In this document: one piece after another, positions 37,001-45,816 of the stretch
How positions within the stretch are numbered: position 1 is the stretch's first letter
Layout of the letters: the number at the start of each line of letters is the position of its first letter
Assembly: GCA_021298315.1 (NCBI GenBank)
Contig: JAJTFC010000062.1
Coordinates: 1-45,816 of the forward strand
DNA length: 45,816 nucleotides
Reading direction: 5' to 3'
Origin: Planctomycetaceae bacterium
Lineage (GTDB): Bacteria > Planctomycetota > Planctomycetia > Pirellulales > Pirellulaceae
Translations under genes and position numbers: made by a program
Notes under the pieces: model-generated
Told to the model about the DNA's origin: nothing
Seen by the model: only the letters and a program-made list of their open reading frames with translations
The model's database searches: none

Positions 37001-39718
37001 CTTGCCAAAGAATGCGTACAAGTAACGCTGGTCCCGCTCCTCTTGGGAATCGCCAGGGTACATGCCCCGAGCTTCATCGGCCCTCTCGGCCGCGATAGTC
37101 AAAACCGCTTTGCGGAGTACCTCCGACGATTGCATCGTCATGAATCGGGCTTGGTCAATGTAAGTCTGTAGGCGGTTTGCTACCACCTCGAGCTCGTCGG
37201 CTTCGTCACCGTTGATTTGCGTCGAGTGAATATTAATGCGTACCGAACCGCACGGAGTATCGATCTGATCGATCATCAATCGGACTTGGTTGACCCCTCG
37301 CAGTGGACCTCGAAGATGAAGGACCCCTTCGCCGATCACCGAGATGCTGACTTGATGGACCGCGTCAACACTATCGGGACGCCCTTCGGCAAACGTATCT
37401 GGATCGGTATGAGCCGCAGCGGTTTCAAGCCGAAATTGCTCAGCCTTGTCGAGCTCTTCGGCCCGCTGCGCTTGGAGCCACTGCTCATTGGTCGCGATTT
37501 CCTGCTCGCGGGCGACTAAGACCTGACTCTCCAAGGCTCGGATTTGGTCGGTATAGGCTCGGGCAGCGATTTCAAGCTGTGCAAGCTGTTTGTCCTTGAG
37601 TGGGTTGGCCGAGCGGTCGGAGGTCAGTTGCTGCATCTGGTTGAGCGTATAGTTCAAAGCCTGTTCGGCGTCGTTGAGCTTGTTTTCCAGTTCTCGTGTC
37701 TTTTGAGCGGCGGTCACCGCAGCCCGCTCTCGCGTTTGACGCTGTGTGGTCGCTTCCTCGGCCTCACGTCGGGATTGGTCGGCGATCTGCCGGCGATAGG
37801 TAACGTCCTGTCGACCGTAGGACTGAGCACGCCGATTGAGGATCTGAGCGACCCGATGTGCATCGCGATAAAAATAGAGTCTAGCGACTCGAGTTTCGAC
37901 CCGATCATTGGGATTGAAGCCTTTGGGCTGATCTCGCGTTGGAATCGCCGATGGATATTCGACCACCGGCGCCCGCCCTGCGATCACTCCAGGGACAAGC
38001 GGGTCGGCGTATCGGGTTGCACCACCTGCCGGTGCACCAAGCACTGCGGTGTACAAATCACCAGATTTTCCATTGGATCCTTCCAGTTTGTTGCCATATT
38101 CATCCCTGAGATCTTCACCACCGTAAATCGAAACTTGGTGGACCCCAGCATTGACCGAGGTGAAAGGCAATTGGATCCGTTGCCGATCTGGAAGGACAGT
38201 GATGGGAGTGCCAGTTGGTGTTCCGGAATCGCCATTGAATGGACCGTTCCTCGAACCAGAACCACTCATTTCTACAGAGATTGCCTCGCCCAACTTTTTG
38301 TCATCAACTGACGCCAGCAAAGGCCGTGACAGTTGGATCTCGATGACTTTGGAGTTGATGGCGATACCGAAATCCTTGGGGGTGACCTCGATCACGCGAA
38401 ACCCTCCGGTTTGCATGTCGTACTCAACCTCGGGTGTTCGATCGACTTCGTTGTCCCCTTGCGACAGCGTCGCATAGAGTCGGTGCCGACCTTCGCTTAA
38501 CTTCACACCGGCAATCGAATTTTTCCCTGAGGGCAATCCAAGTTGCTTTGCGATCTGCTTGCCGTCTAGGAAGAGCTTGATCAGGTTTTTGTTGCCGATC
38601 TCTTTAGCACCATCAACATCGATAGTCCGCGCTTGCGACGGATCGCTGAGCTTGATAGGTGCTCCAACCGAACCGGGAACTCCACCTATTTTCAATTCCC
38701 CCAAAGCTTTTTGTTGGTCTGTCGCCTTTGTGTTTAGCGTAATCGCGGTGCCAGAGACCCATGCATCCTTCGATGTAGGATCGCTTTCCAGTACCACAAG
38801 TGCCGCTGAGCCTGCGGTAGTAAAGGTTTTGTAAGAGAGCACGTCACCGGAAAAAAGTTGCACGTTTTCCACGTTGAGCGTCGACGACGCAAGCGATCCG
38901 AGGAAGCCCCTTAGTTCCGTATTTTGTTTGCTGCGAGTCACCATCAAAGACGCGAACGTATTTACATAGAAGTCTATAGATGCCGGGACGGAATCCGATT
39001 TCTCCCAATCGTAATCTTGACCGCGTTTTATACTGAGGTTTGTAGGCGTGGATTTGACGCTACCTGGAACGAAGATAATAACATCGGGACTTGTGCTGTT
39101 CGAAAGGAGCTTCAAGGAAGAGACTTTTTTGAAAGCGTCATTAGGATCAGCAACCTCGGTAATACTGAGACTCAAACGGTATGTTCCAGGTTGCAAAAAT
39201 TTTGCAGTTAGGCTCCTGGGTGTAGCCGCAGGCGCAGTCTCAGAGACCTGAATACTATTATTGTCGGATGCTATCTGGTCCCAGGTGATTGAAGACGGAA
39301 TGCCAGAGTCCAACTGTAACACTGCATCCTTATCAACCAACCACACTTCTTTGGTCTTACTAACATCCCATTTGAGTGTCAGGCTGTTGTTGATACTGTT
39401 GCTTACCGAAACGATCCTGAGCTGGGCTGCTGCGGTAGCAGCCGGTGACCACGAAGCTGATATCACGGGGCTGTCCGAAACAAGACTCGGGCGGTGGGCT
39501 TGCTCGAAGGCTCGCATGATCCGAGGACTCAGCCTGCGAGGTGCTGGTATGCCATCGCTTGGCCTGTGGGACTCTGAACCGATCGCTTCTGCTAAGTCAC
39601 TCTTTCGAGCGGAAGTATCGGCAGAATTCCTCCAGGCGACCAAGCTCAGGCTACAACAAACACCGCAGAATATCACCACAAATCCATGGTAAAGCTTGTT
39701 CACTGGCGCGACCTCCAT
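34058..39718 (-). CDS. Giant exported protein with secretin-like segments and coiled coils
   Basis: The protein is 1886 residues. A hydrophobic segment at about 8-28 is a signal or anchor. Residues about 80-560 look like several Ig-like beta domains. Residues about 640-770 form a coiled coil (ADQSRREAEEATTQRQTRER, NKLNDAEQALNYTLNQ). At about 790-850 is a beta-alpha segment, VLHLRGPLRGVNQVRLMID to VRINIHSTQING, resembling a secretin N-domain. C982, C987, C991 and C995 form a tight Cys cluster. Residues about 1025-1580 are helical again. Residues about 1600-1760 resemble the C-terminal part of a type II/III secretin, with YEVRPVIAPDGQAVVFDF and GVPLLEDIPVVGALWRPL. The start is set by GGAG. It lies between exported-protein genes. 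I know no described protein with this architecture. Confidence 0.8.
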   Translation of the reverse strand: MEVAPVNKLYHGFVVIFCGVCCSLSLVAWRNSADTSARKSDLAEAIGSESHRPSDGIPAPRRLSPRIMRAFEQAHRPSLVSDSPVISASWSPAATAAAQLRIVSVSNSINNSLTLKWDVSKTKEVWLVDKDAVLQLDSGIPSSITWDQIASDNNSIQVSETAPAATPRSLTAKFLQPGTYRLSLSITEVADPNDAFKKVSSLKLLSNSTSPDVIIFVPGSVKSTPTNLSIKRGQDYDWEKSDSVPASIDFYVNTFASLMVTRSKQNTELRGFLGSLASSTLNVENVQLFSGDVLSYKTFTTAGSAALVVLESDPTSKDAWVSGTAITLNTKATDQQKALGELKIGGVPGSVGAPIKLSDPSQARTIDVDGAKEIGNKNLIKLFLDGKQIAKQLGLPSGKNSIAGVKLSEGRHRLYATLSQGDNEVDRTPEVEYDMQTGGFRVIEVTPKDFGIAINSKVIEIQLSRPLLASVDDKKLGEAISVEMSGSGSRNGPFNGDSGTPTGTPITVLPDRQRIQLPFTSVNAGVHQVSIYGGEDLRDEYGNKLEGSNGKSGDLYTAVLGAPAGGATRYADPLVPGVIAGRAPVVEYPSAIPTRDQPKGFNPNDRVETRVARLYFYRDAHRVAQILNRRAQSYGRQDVTYRRQIADQSRREAEEATTQRQTRERAAVTAAQKTRELENKLNDAEQALNYTLNQMQQLTSDRSANPLKDKQLAQLEIAARAYTDQIRALESQVLVAREQEIATNEQWLQAQRAEELDKAEQFRLETAAAHTDPDTFAEGRPDSVDAVHQVSISVIGEGVLHLRGPLRGVNQVRLMIDQIDTPCGSVRINIHSTQINGDEADELEVVANRLQTYIDQARFMTMQSSEVLRKAVLTIAAERADEARGMYPGDSQEERDQRYLYAFFGKDFIDELKALDSELLHTGNKLLSLHSMDVTSLSSALTLMALANNSTRLAILQRFEELVQSDLGPAEQRFLENSISECNGKQCNFGCRFRCKHKEPPPMYHLTPSASFISMRGFFDANISNDGTLNPIQREMIRLAQILKARLVTELELKQRVMERAVIEERLAGVESDQDLLNLEQRRLTQLRATTEQALTFRSTILPALSKATTQIDTAVEQYESITMELIEMLRRLTQRIGPASRDDESVQDKLIRIKNLIASTRDFRGQQFKTATEGAFTKIDTPEISKLYGVEMFLHGKYRRLNEIYSSLDPAELDSMVYLTGSKQQRQELQGIVKAIASRLGDVQKQLDQIDFASSDTSQEIIARLKDRVECVIQTTGGLVGRNNAGQPRYAMISVYDLEVSLDEILQLLVEQNSKFQKLTRIQDQKARILEMVEVLFSSTQLEPIAVKQAFQVYQQWISFSQNMKDLLSSMETNTDSARSQLKDDILLALNMTDTSFNDWIKSISQLDTDRSLLQANRRPLDHKKFLDMLIDELEEKFIELLEGTRAHTANVDNYLKRLTTALDDDFNTQFYYPMFRAIRKGSQSYKVEFGQTETTNVLANNRELGKVSPSATMEFDLPRRDILVREGIDSALAVYNDAGALIQDPSFLALAKMKQGGVPSATGGVVNVLPSLSNPTAEQMIRQGAGSSPRFESNVEKLIPDPAIYKFETGTGYEVRPVIAPDGQAVVFDFNYMYTTQVREPVRADEKHLGRIRQHFIDTDVHLSNFELREVSRYVVALKAARTAKGVPLLEDIPVVGALWRPLPSDEKSLQQNIIMAQATIFPTLFDLMGLRWAPAVSDVDPMQLSNREYIVRNRNRYLENRIYDYSSSKVDEFLRIPESARRADLYRSQESIPTLHPNGYEGPGLDYQVRPMQEGYDPQDRAPSNSRFPAKSPAGKSGYLPERFEEAPAKRVIREELPNPEPDVPQQRAPILMNPPASKPSNR

Positions 39719-39888
39719 GCGTAACTCCACCGTCAAACCCTTATAGCGAATTCTTCGCTAGCATTTCAGGGGATCAATCGGTACGAGTCTCTTTATCGGT
39801 ACATCCCGGCTACCCAATCGCTAAATCGGTAAAATTACCCGAATACAACTCAAGTCCACCCGCTTTCGGGGTGTAGTCCTAGCAGTGG

Positions 39889-41367
39889 TCAGTAACTCCT
39901 CAAATCCGACGGATTATTGAGCCCATACCCAGTTACCGCTGCGCCAGTACGACGGGCCTTTTGCACATACCCGCTCGAACGCTCCAAAGCTCGACTGTGA
40001 CCGGAATAGGAATAATCTTTCATCGGATTATTCGGATCGACATAGGCTGGGTTGATCGAGATCGGTGGCAAAGTCAACGTCTTCCATCCGGATTCTTCAT
40101 CGATCCAACACTGCACCTGCAAGTGCAGGGTCACCGGCTTGCTCGGACGCAAGTACTTGAAACTCAACGCGTAGCGTCCGTCCCCGTAAACATCGAGCTT
40201 CATCCCTTCGAGGATAGTCAAGTCTCCAACCAGTGCACCGGTTCGGTCCCCGGTGAAAGTTGTCCCAGCAAAAATCGTAGGAGTATCGAACTCGATCGTC
40301 GAAACGACCTTCTTAGCCGTCAGACAGTTGAGGGTACGGTCTTGCAAAAGCTCCTGAGCTTCGAGATAAGCTGCGATCGCACAAGCCTGCTCACTTCGAG
40401 CTTGCATCCTTTCCAATTCTCCAAGAAGAAGATTCGACTCGGTCGCAATGTCTTGAGGATCTCTTTGCAACTCCATTCTTTGTGCAGCAACCGGTTCTGG
40501 TAGTTGATTACCCTGCTCAGGAAGTTCCGTCAGCACTAGGCGAGTCCGGTGATGCGGGATCGACTGGTGGTTTTGGTCATAAGCCGTCGGATCCTCACCG
40601 GAAGGGTTTTGAACCGGTGTGGCTTCGGATTTAGGATTTGGTAGCTCGCTGGCCGATGGGGCCGATGGGGCATGAGGGACAGGCGCTGCGTGCTCGATGG
40701 CCATAGGCATGCATTGGCAATAGGGGATTGCTGGTGGCAGTGTCGAGTTTGAGTATTGCCGTGCGAACTCTTGACGGGCGGTGCTGGACAAACTACGACG
40801 GGCCAATGCCGGCATGTTTCGAATGACAGGATCATCGGGTTGTGAATGCCTAAAAGCGATCCACATCGGGCGCGAGACGAAATGGGAATGGGGCTCGAAT
40901 TGCGGATCCGTCCATCGAAATCGAATGCGATGTAGACCAGGCGTCAATTGGGACTTCAGGTCGAATCGAAAAACGCCAGGCTCTTGAGCAACACCGACGA
41001 CTTGGCCAATTTCCCCAAGTTCAGCAAAGACGGTCCCTTCGAGAAAGGGATCTTCAAGTGCTATCAGAAGACTATCATTGACGACCGGAGCAGGGCGTTG
41101 AGGATTCCAAGGGGTGAGAAAGCCCATTGCGTTTCCAACCGCAGCGACTTTCAGTTCTGTGGTTTGGACCGACTCTCGAACGACAGTTTCCCGACTGGAC
41201 GGTTCGATTGTAGAATCGGGGAATTCCTGATTAGGCTCTACGGAGCATCTTCTCGAGATTCCGGTGTCCACGAAGACATCCTGGGCCAGGCAGGGGCAAG
41301 GAAAACGAATGCAACACGCAAGCAGAAAAAGAGGCTTTCGAAATCTAGCCGAGGGCTTCATTCCCAT
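39889..41367 (-). CDS. Exported protein, unknown function
   Basis: The product is 492 residues. A Cys-containing hydrophobic signal ends CPCLAQ. The N-terminal domain (about 60-190) looks beta-rich, with segments such as FELGL-like loops, GVFRFDLKSQLTPGLHRIRF and FVSRPMWIAFRHSQPDD, and may be Ig-like. A Pro-, Ala- and Ser-rich linker follows (about 220-300). The C-terminal part has a helical region (LLLGELERMQARSEQACAI) and another beta-rich region (YGDGRYALSFKYLRPSKPVT). No family is recognised. It is the first gene of the four-gene minus-strand group, 170 bases upstream of the giant secretin-like gene. ATG 41367 has AGGT about eight bases upstream. Across a 258-base gap it diverges from the patatin gene. 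Confidence 0.72.
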   Translation of the reverse strand: MGMKPSARFRKPLFLLACCIRFPCPCLAQDVFVDTGISRRCSVEPNQEFPDSTIEPSSRETVVRESVQTTELKVAAVGNAMGFLTPWNPQRPAPVVNDSLLIALEDPFLEGTVFAELGEIGQVVGVAQEPGVFRFDLKSQLTPGLHRIRFRWTDPQFEPHSHFVSRPMWIAFRHSQPDDPVIRNMPALARRSLSSTARQEFARQYSNSTLPPAIPYCQCMPMAIEHAAPVPHAPSAPSASELPNPKSEATPVQNPSGEDPTAYDQNHQSIPHHRTRLVLTELPEQGNQLPEPVAAQRMELQRDPQDIATESNLLLGELERMQARSEQACAIAAYLEAQELLQDRTLNCLTAKKVVSTIEFDTPTIFAGTTFTGDRTGALVGDLTILEGMKLDVYGDGRYALSFKYLRPSKPVTLHLQVQCWIDEESGWKTLTLPPISINPAYVDPNNPMKDYSYSGHSRALERSSGYVQKARRTGAAVTGYGLNNPSDLRSY

Positions 41368-41625
41368 GATGGTGACCTAAAACAAGAGAGCGTTCGGAAT
41401 GTGGTCTTCGCGGCACGAAGTCCTGCGATGACAACCTCTTCTAGGGTAGATTGCCTAACCCTCAGAATCGCATTTTTGGATGCCATGAAACTGAAAAGAA
41501 GGGCAACCCAAGGTGGATTTTGCGTTTCGTAGGGTTTGTAGCGGTCTTCAAAGAATTTCGACATTCTTTACAAAAACTTGCCCCAAAGGCGCGTTTCAAC
41601 ACGTTAACCTAAAGAGAGGGCACAT
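41368..41625. other. Divergent intergenic region
   Basis: This 258-base gap between the exported-protein gene and the patatin gene must hold promoters for both. I see no promoter with good boxes and no gene. GAGAGGG at 41614-41620 is the likely ribosome binding site for the patatin gene. Confidence 0.4.
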
Positions 41626-44600
41626 TTGACTTTGGTGTGTTACATCGAGCTGTTAAACCAACCGAGAGATATCGTGACAAGCAATCCCGAGAAAGCGGCG
41701 CATTCGGACCAAGGACTTAGGAACTTCAAGGAGATGAAGCAGGTCGAGATCCGTGAAGCGATCAATAAGCGAAGGCGCAAGCTCAACGAAGAGGCGAAAA
41801 AACAAGGTAAAACTTACCCCGAATCCGACGAAGTCAAAGGAGACGATCTCGTTGGTTTAGCGCTATCCGGCGGTGGCATTCGGTCGGCAATGTTCAACTT
41901 GGGCCTTTTGCAGACGATGCAAAGGGCTGGGTTTTTGAAGCATGTCGATTACCTATCATCGGTATCTGGAGGTGGTTACACAAACGGATACTACTCGACA
42001 CTCGGTCACTACGATAAGACGGCGTCGAAGGATCATGACCACGGATTGTCGGCCAAGGATGCTCAATTTCTTTTGGACGGACAGTACCTGAATCGTCCGA
42101 CGGAGTTCATGACCGATTATCTGCTCAAGACAGCGGTTCTTTTCGGGACGGTCTTTGCGAGTGTCATCTTCCTTGCCTCGTTGATCGCCATTTACTTTCG
42201 ATTGTTTGACCTTCCGTCTGTACGCCGCTGGTTAGGGTTGCTGGACCTAAATTCCGATCTGCGCGTCGGGATTTTTGCGTCGGTCGTATTGGTCTTTTTG
42301 GTACTTGTTGTTCGCGGGATCTGCCGCGGACTGCAGCGAGATTTCGGGGCGGTGCCTGCACCCGCACCGGGTCGTTGGGCGATCATTGCCACAGGAATCA
42401 TGCTGCTCGGATGCTCTATCATGATTGGAAATGGAGATTTTTTTGTTTCCGACAGACTCGGCTTCCTACCAGAGAAAATCGATCTCAAGAGCTTGCAGAT
42501 CCCCATCGCTGTGATTGTTGCGATCATGTTTTTTCCCTTGATGCGGATCGGATCGTTAGTCCGTAGCGAGCGGATCAATGCCTCTGTTTGGCAACGAGTT
42601 GCCTTGTGGCTGGTCCTTGCTGGCGCCACCTGGGGCTCCTTCTTTGTGGCCGTTGGATACATGGGGCAAGAGAACCTCTCGGGTTTTATCAACGACCGAC
42701 CACCTACGTTTCAGACCTACGATATTTTCCAGTACGATCGTTTGGCTGCGTTGCTAGACGACAGAGAGATTAAGCAAAAGCTGGATGCAAAAGGAATAAC
42801 GGAAGAACAACTCAAGGCCCTCGCAAATTCGATCCTCCAAGATGCTCGCAATCGCAACTCCATGGAAAAATCGCTCAGGCCGGACAATTACCAGTGGGAT
42901 ACATGGCTCGATTTCGACAGCGCAACCCTTCAAAGGTGGGCCGTGACAATTCTCGGAATGTCCGGTTGTAAGAATCAAGCCGCGGATTTTGTAAGTTGGG
43001 ATAGAAAGCTCAACGAAGTCGACGGGCCGCTATTACTCGGGGAGATAAACAAGCTAATCAAGCCATCCAACCTCGTCGTTCCCTCAGACTCCAACGACGA
43101 GCCAAAGGCCGACGGTTCATCTCTGAATGCATCCTCTAAGGAAAAGGAAGATCGGGAACTGACCCAGTTGCTGATGATTCGAGCGGCCCGGAAAGTAGCG
43201 ATTCGAACCAAGGACATTCCAGAGAATGTAAGAGAGACTCTTTTGCCTTCTCCTCCGAAGGAGCATAGCGATGCACAACCCTCTTCGAATCAGTCGAGCG
43301 AGTCGAAGGAGATCGCCGTTCGAGATGCCCTAGAAATTTTGAACCGCTGGGTGTCACAAGATTCACCGATGCCAAGAAAAACTAGCAGCGATCCGATATC
43401 TTTCCGAGATGCTTCGAATTTGAGGACCATCTTAGAAGTCCTCGCGCCGGCTTGGACCAATCACACATCGTTTCCGAGTCATTTCGTTACGCCTCGTGAA
43501 AGCTCGGCGACGATTGACCAATCGCTCGATCGTTTAACACCCCTTGATCTCTGGCAATTCAATCGCCTTTTGCTCGAGGTTGCCTATCCAGAAGTGTTCA
43601 AAGAACGACGATGGATCAGTACATCAGTGACCATCTTTGAGGATCAGAAATTCCGTTGGGCGATTCTAATCCTCTCTGGAATCGTCGCGTTGGTAGGCAT
43701 CCTGATGGTTGATATCAACTACCTATCCCCTTGGTTTTTGTTCTACCGCAAGAGAGTTCATGAAACATTTCTTCGCAAAGCCGGTCAGATCGACAGCGAA
43801 ACTCCTTTGCATGCTTTGAACCCCTGCGAAAAAGGGTATCCCTACCCACTGTTTGTCGGTGGACTTGCAATCCCCCACGCGCCGGCTTATGGTCGCATCC
43901 AAGCTGCGGTTATGGATGGGGGAGCAACCAAACCCAACTCCAACATCAATCCGTCCAAGGTGGACGGTAGTTTCGGATCCCTTTGGTACTCGTTCCTAAT
44001 GTCCCCATTGCACGTTGGGTGGATGCAAGCGACGACCGATCCGACGCTCTTGGAGCAGAAAACTTACCGTTCTACCAAGGATTACATCCATGGCGGACTG
44101 ACCGTCAGCGATGCGATTGTTCTCTCTGGCGCTGCGGTCTCGACCTTCATGGCCTCCAACCCAGCCTTGCGCATCTTGATGCAAGTCTTCAACATTCGAC
44201 TTGAGCAGTGGTTGCCCAATCCCATCACCACGAATCAGCCGACAAAACACCAATCGCTTCTCTTTGGTGGAAATAAGTTTGTACGATTCAATACGTTCCA
44301 ACTTTTCCAGGAGTACGCAAAATCCATGCGATGGTCAACGCATGAGTTCAATGCGGAGTCCTGGGGTTACGGCGTCATCGCCGATGGAGGTTTCCGCGAA
44401 TTTTTGGGTGTAGAAGAACTCGCCGCACGGCGTTGCAAAATCATCGTTGCCTCCGATGCCGGGTGCAATAACGGCTTGTACGAATTCGGCGTTCTAGCCG
44501 ACCTTATCCGTAAACTTCGCCTGGACCACAACATCGAAATCTTGGACCTAGATCACGATAAACCTCTAGATACCAAACGACTGATTCGGATCGGATCCGA

Positions 44601-45792
44601 GAATTCACTTTCACCTCAGCACTACATCGTCGGACGAATCCGATATCCTGATACCGAGACTCAAGTCGATTCGAATGCCTCGGAATTCACCCCTCCGAAC
44701 GAAGGCTTATTCGTTTACCTCCAGATGTCCTTAACCGGAGACGAGGATATCGATATCGCTCAGTTCAAGAAAACCAATCCGCAGTTTCCCGACGAGCCGA
44801 TCTCGAATCAGTTCTATTCCAAGGACCAAGTCGAGTCGTTCCGGCAGCTTGGGGAGCACATCGGAAAATTGCTTTGCTGGGACATCGATGACTTTGATTG
44901 CCCCAACGACGAACCAGAAGCCTGCAGGCGATGGCGGATCAAAGCCTTGGATCATGCGTTCCGGGAGGCTTATCGAAGCGAATGCCGTCAAGAGTCGATG
45001 GTTGCCACCGACGATGCCAGGATCGGTTGGATGTTCGACGGAGCGCATCCTAGCAAAGAAACCCTCGGGATTATCCATAAGTTTGAATCCCCTGAGAACA
45101 CCGATCATCAAATCCTCATCCGAAACTTCGTTTGGCACTGCACGGATGGCTACCACGTCCAAAAGTCAAACACTCCCGATCCGTATTTCGATTTCACAAA
45201 ACTCCAAGCTGCCGATCTATACGGGATCGCCATCGAATCAAACCGCCGCCATTCGGGGTTCCGACCCGAGTGGCCTACGGCGTTCTTTCAGATCAACGGC
45301 AGGGATCTGCTGATGCGTGCCGCACAGCGAGCAGTTGGCTTGTTCGGGGAAATGGACAACTTGCACAGAGGGATCGTAGAACTCCTAGACCCTAAAAACA
45401 CTCAATCGCAAAAACTGATCGCCGAATTCTCTCGCCTTGCTGTCATGCTTCCTCGAGCCGTCTTCCGGCTAGAGGGGGTCAAAACCGCCGCAGATGTACT
45501 TGTTTGCATGCTCAACCTAGGACTCAAAGAGTCGCCCGACGGTCCTGTCTGCCCCCAGGAGGCTAGCAGGTTATCCGGAAAACTGCTGTTGCACCTTAGA
45601 GGAGAACCGGTCCAAAAGAGGATTCGAAAAGCCGTTCAAACAGGAAACGCATTGGAAGTCGAAGCGGTTCTAGGAAAGGTCCTGTCAGAATTTTTTGTGT
45701 CTCACAGTGAAACTATCCAAAAAGACAACTACTCCAGTTTAGGGTCCATCGAACCACAGGAATCGGAACCTAATCCGAATAAGCCAAGGTAG
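41626..45792 (+). CDS. Large membrane patatin-like phospholipase
   Basis: This 1388-residue protein starts at TTG 41626, supported by GAGAGGG five bases upstream. GLALSGGGIRSAMFNLGLLQ is the patatin oxyanion loop, SSVSGGG holds the nucleophile Ser114, and IADGGFREFLG carries the dyad Asp920. Patatin acyl hydrolases use this Ser-Asp pair to cleave phospholipid or other lipid esters. Between them lies about 800 residues with at least five hydrophobic segments (for example around 165-190, 215-235, 250-275, 288-308 and 320-345, and another near 680-705) plus large soluble loops. The segment FPDEPISNQFYSKDQVESFR after the Asp recalls the C-terminal part of known large bacterial patatin-like proteins. 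It ends 24 bases before the window edge, where an ATG at 45799 may open another gene. Confidence 0.87.
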   Translation: MTLVCYIELLNQPRDIVTSNPEKAAHSDQGLRNFKEMKQVEIREAINKRRRKLNEEAKKQGKTYPESDEVKGDDLVGLALSGGGIRSAMFNLGLLQTMQRAGFLKHVDYLSSVSGGGYTNGYYSTLGHYDKTASKDHDHGLSAKDAQFLLDGQYLNRPTEFMTDYLLKTAVLFGTVFASVIFLASLIAIYFRLFDLPSVRRWLGLLDLNSDLRVGIFASVVLVFLVLVVRGICRGLQRDFGAVPAPAPGRWAIIATGIMLLGCSIMIGNGDFFVSDRLGFLPEKIDLKSLQIPIAVIVAIMFFPLMRIGSLVRSERINASVWQRVALWLVLAGATWGSFFVAVGYMGQENLSGFINDRPPTFQTYDIFQYDRLAALLDDREIKQKLDAKGITEEQLKALANSILQDARNRNSMEKSLRPDNYQWDTWLDFDSATLQRWAVTILGMSGCKNQAADFVSWDRKLNEVDGPLLLGEINKLIKPSNLVVPSDSNDEPKADGSSLNASSKEKEDRELTQLLMIRAARKVAIRTKDIPENVRETLLPSPPKEHSDAQPSSNQSSESKEIAVRDALEILNRWVSQDSPMPRKTSSDPISFRDASNLRTILEVLAPAWTNHTSFPSHFVTPRESSATIDQSLDRLTPLDLWQFNRLLLEVAYPEVFKERRWISTSVTIFEDQKFRWAILILSGIVALVGILMVDINYLSPWFLFYRKRVHETFLRKAGQIDSETPLHALNPCEKGYPYPLFVGGLAIPHAPAYGRIQAAVMDGGATKPNSNINPSKVDGSFGSLWYSFLMSPLHVGWMQATTDPTLLEQKTYRSTKDYIHGGLTVSDAIVLSGAAVSTFMASNPALRILMQVFNIRLEQWLPNPITTNQPTKHQSLLFGGNKFVRFNTFQLFQEYAKSMRWSTHEFNAESWGYGVIADGGFREFLGVEELAARRCKIIVASDAGCNNGLYEFGVLADLIRKLRLDHNIEILDLDHDKPLDTKRLIRIGSENSLSPQHYIVGRIRYPDTETQVDSNASEFTPPNEGLFVYLQMSLTGDEDIDIAQFKKTNPQFPDEPISNQFYSKDQVESFRQLGEHIGKLLCWDIDDFDCPNDEPEACRRWRIKALDHAFREAYRSECRQESMVATDDARIGWMFDGAHPSKETLGIIHKFESPENTDHQILIRNFVWHCTDGYHVQKSNTPDPYFDFTKLQAADLYGIAIESNRRHSGFRPEWPTAFFQINGRDLLMRAAQRAVGLFGEMDNLHRGIVELLDPKNTQSQKLIAEFSRLAVMLPRAVFRLEGVKTAADVLVCMLNLGLKESPDGPVCPQEASRLSGKLLLHLRGEPVQKRIRKAVQTGNALEVEAVLGKVLSEFFVSHSETIQKDNYSSLGSIEPQESEPNPNKPR

Positions 45793-45816
45793 CCGCTCAT
45801 GATGTTCAATTCCTCC

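Noticed and set aside
39777..39831. Three copies of ATCGGTA upstream of the giant gene
   Set aside because: The motif is seven bases, the spacing is irregular (18 and 30) and there is no palindrome, so chance is likely.

Overview
The window looks like a chromosomal segment from a planctomycete, most likely of the Pirellulales. The evidence is two DUF1549/DUF1553 plus DUF1501 gene pairs (one with a planctomycete-type cytochrome c domain), two formylglycine sulfatases, and very large proteins of unknown function. I saw no rRNA, tRNA, CRISPR array, insertion sequence or phage gene.

Layout. (1) 1-3919, plus strand: the 3' part of a DUF1553 protein, then a DUF1501 protein. (2) 3921-4400, minus: an AraC-type regulator reduced to its C-terminal DNA-binding half. 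(3) 4510-10024, plus: sulfatase, MBL-fold hydrolase, fumarylacetoacetate-hydrolase-family enzyme, carboxymuconolactone-decarboxylase-family protein, cupin and SMP-30-type lactonase. This reads as a catabolic cluster for a sulfated, acidic or lactone-forming compound. (4) 10262-12610: a divergent cryptochrome/photolyase, a small membrane protein and a DUF2805 (TIGR03643) protein. (5) 12368-22523, minus: a long tightly packed operon, transcribed from high to low coordinates. Its order is cytochrome/DUF1549/DUF1553 protein, DUF1501 protein, APC permease, acid-sugar dehydratase, DapA-type aldolase, MFS transporter, ceramidase-like hydrolase and DUF2805 protein. Several junctions are 4-base start/stop overlaps. 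The dehydratase is broken: about 50 codons, including the expected catalytic His segment, are missing and its C-terminus lies in another frame. (6) 22524-22817: an intergenic array of hairpin repeats whose stems co-vary. (7) 22818-26291, minus: a 1157-residue exported TPR protein. (8) 26640-32278, plus: NAD-dependent nucleotide-sugar epimerase/decarboxylase, a TPR plus FG-GAP/ASPIC-UnbV lipoprotein, and a second sulfatase. (9) 32260-41367, minus: four exported proteins of unknown function, including an 1886-residue protein with secretin-like pieces separated by long coiled coils. (10) 41626-45792, plus: a 1388-residue patatin-like phospholipase whose catalytic Ser and Asp are about 800 residues apart, separated by a membrane insert.

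How the genes fit together. Regions 3 and 5 each combine a surface or periplasmic degradation step with cytoplasmic processing. In region 3 these are a sulfatase followed by a lactonase and a FAH-type enzyme. In region 5 they are cytochrome/DUF1501 proteins and transporters, then dehydratase and aldolase. The broken dehydratase suggests that the region 5 pathway has decayed, depends on another copy elsewhere, or contains an assembly error. Region 9 is my best candidate for an undescribed system: a modified secretin-like envelope complex with three exported partners. All functional statements rest on motif recognition by eye; no database search was run.
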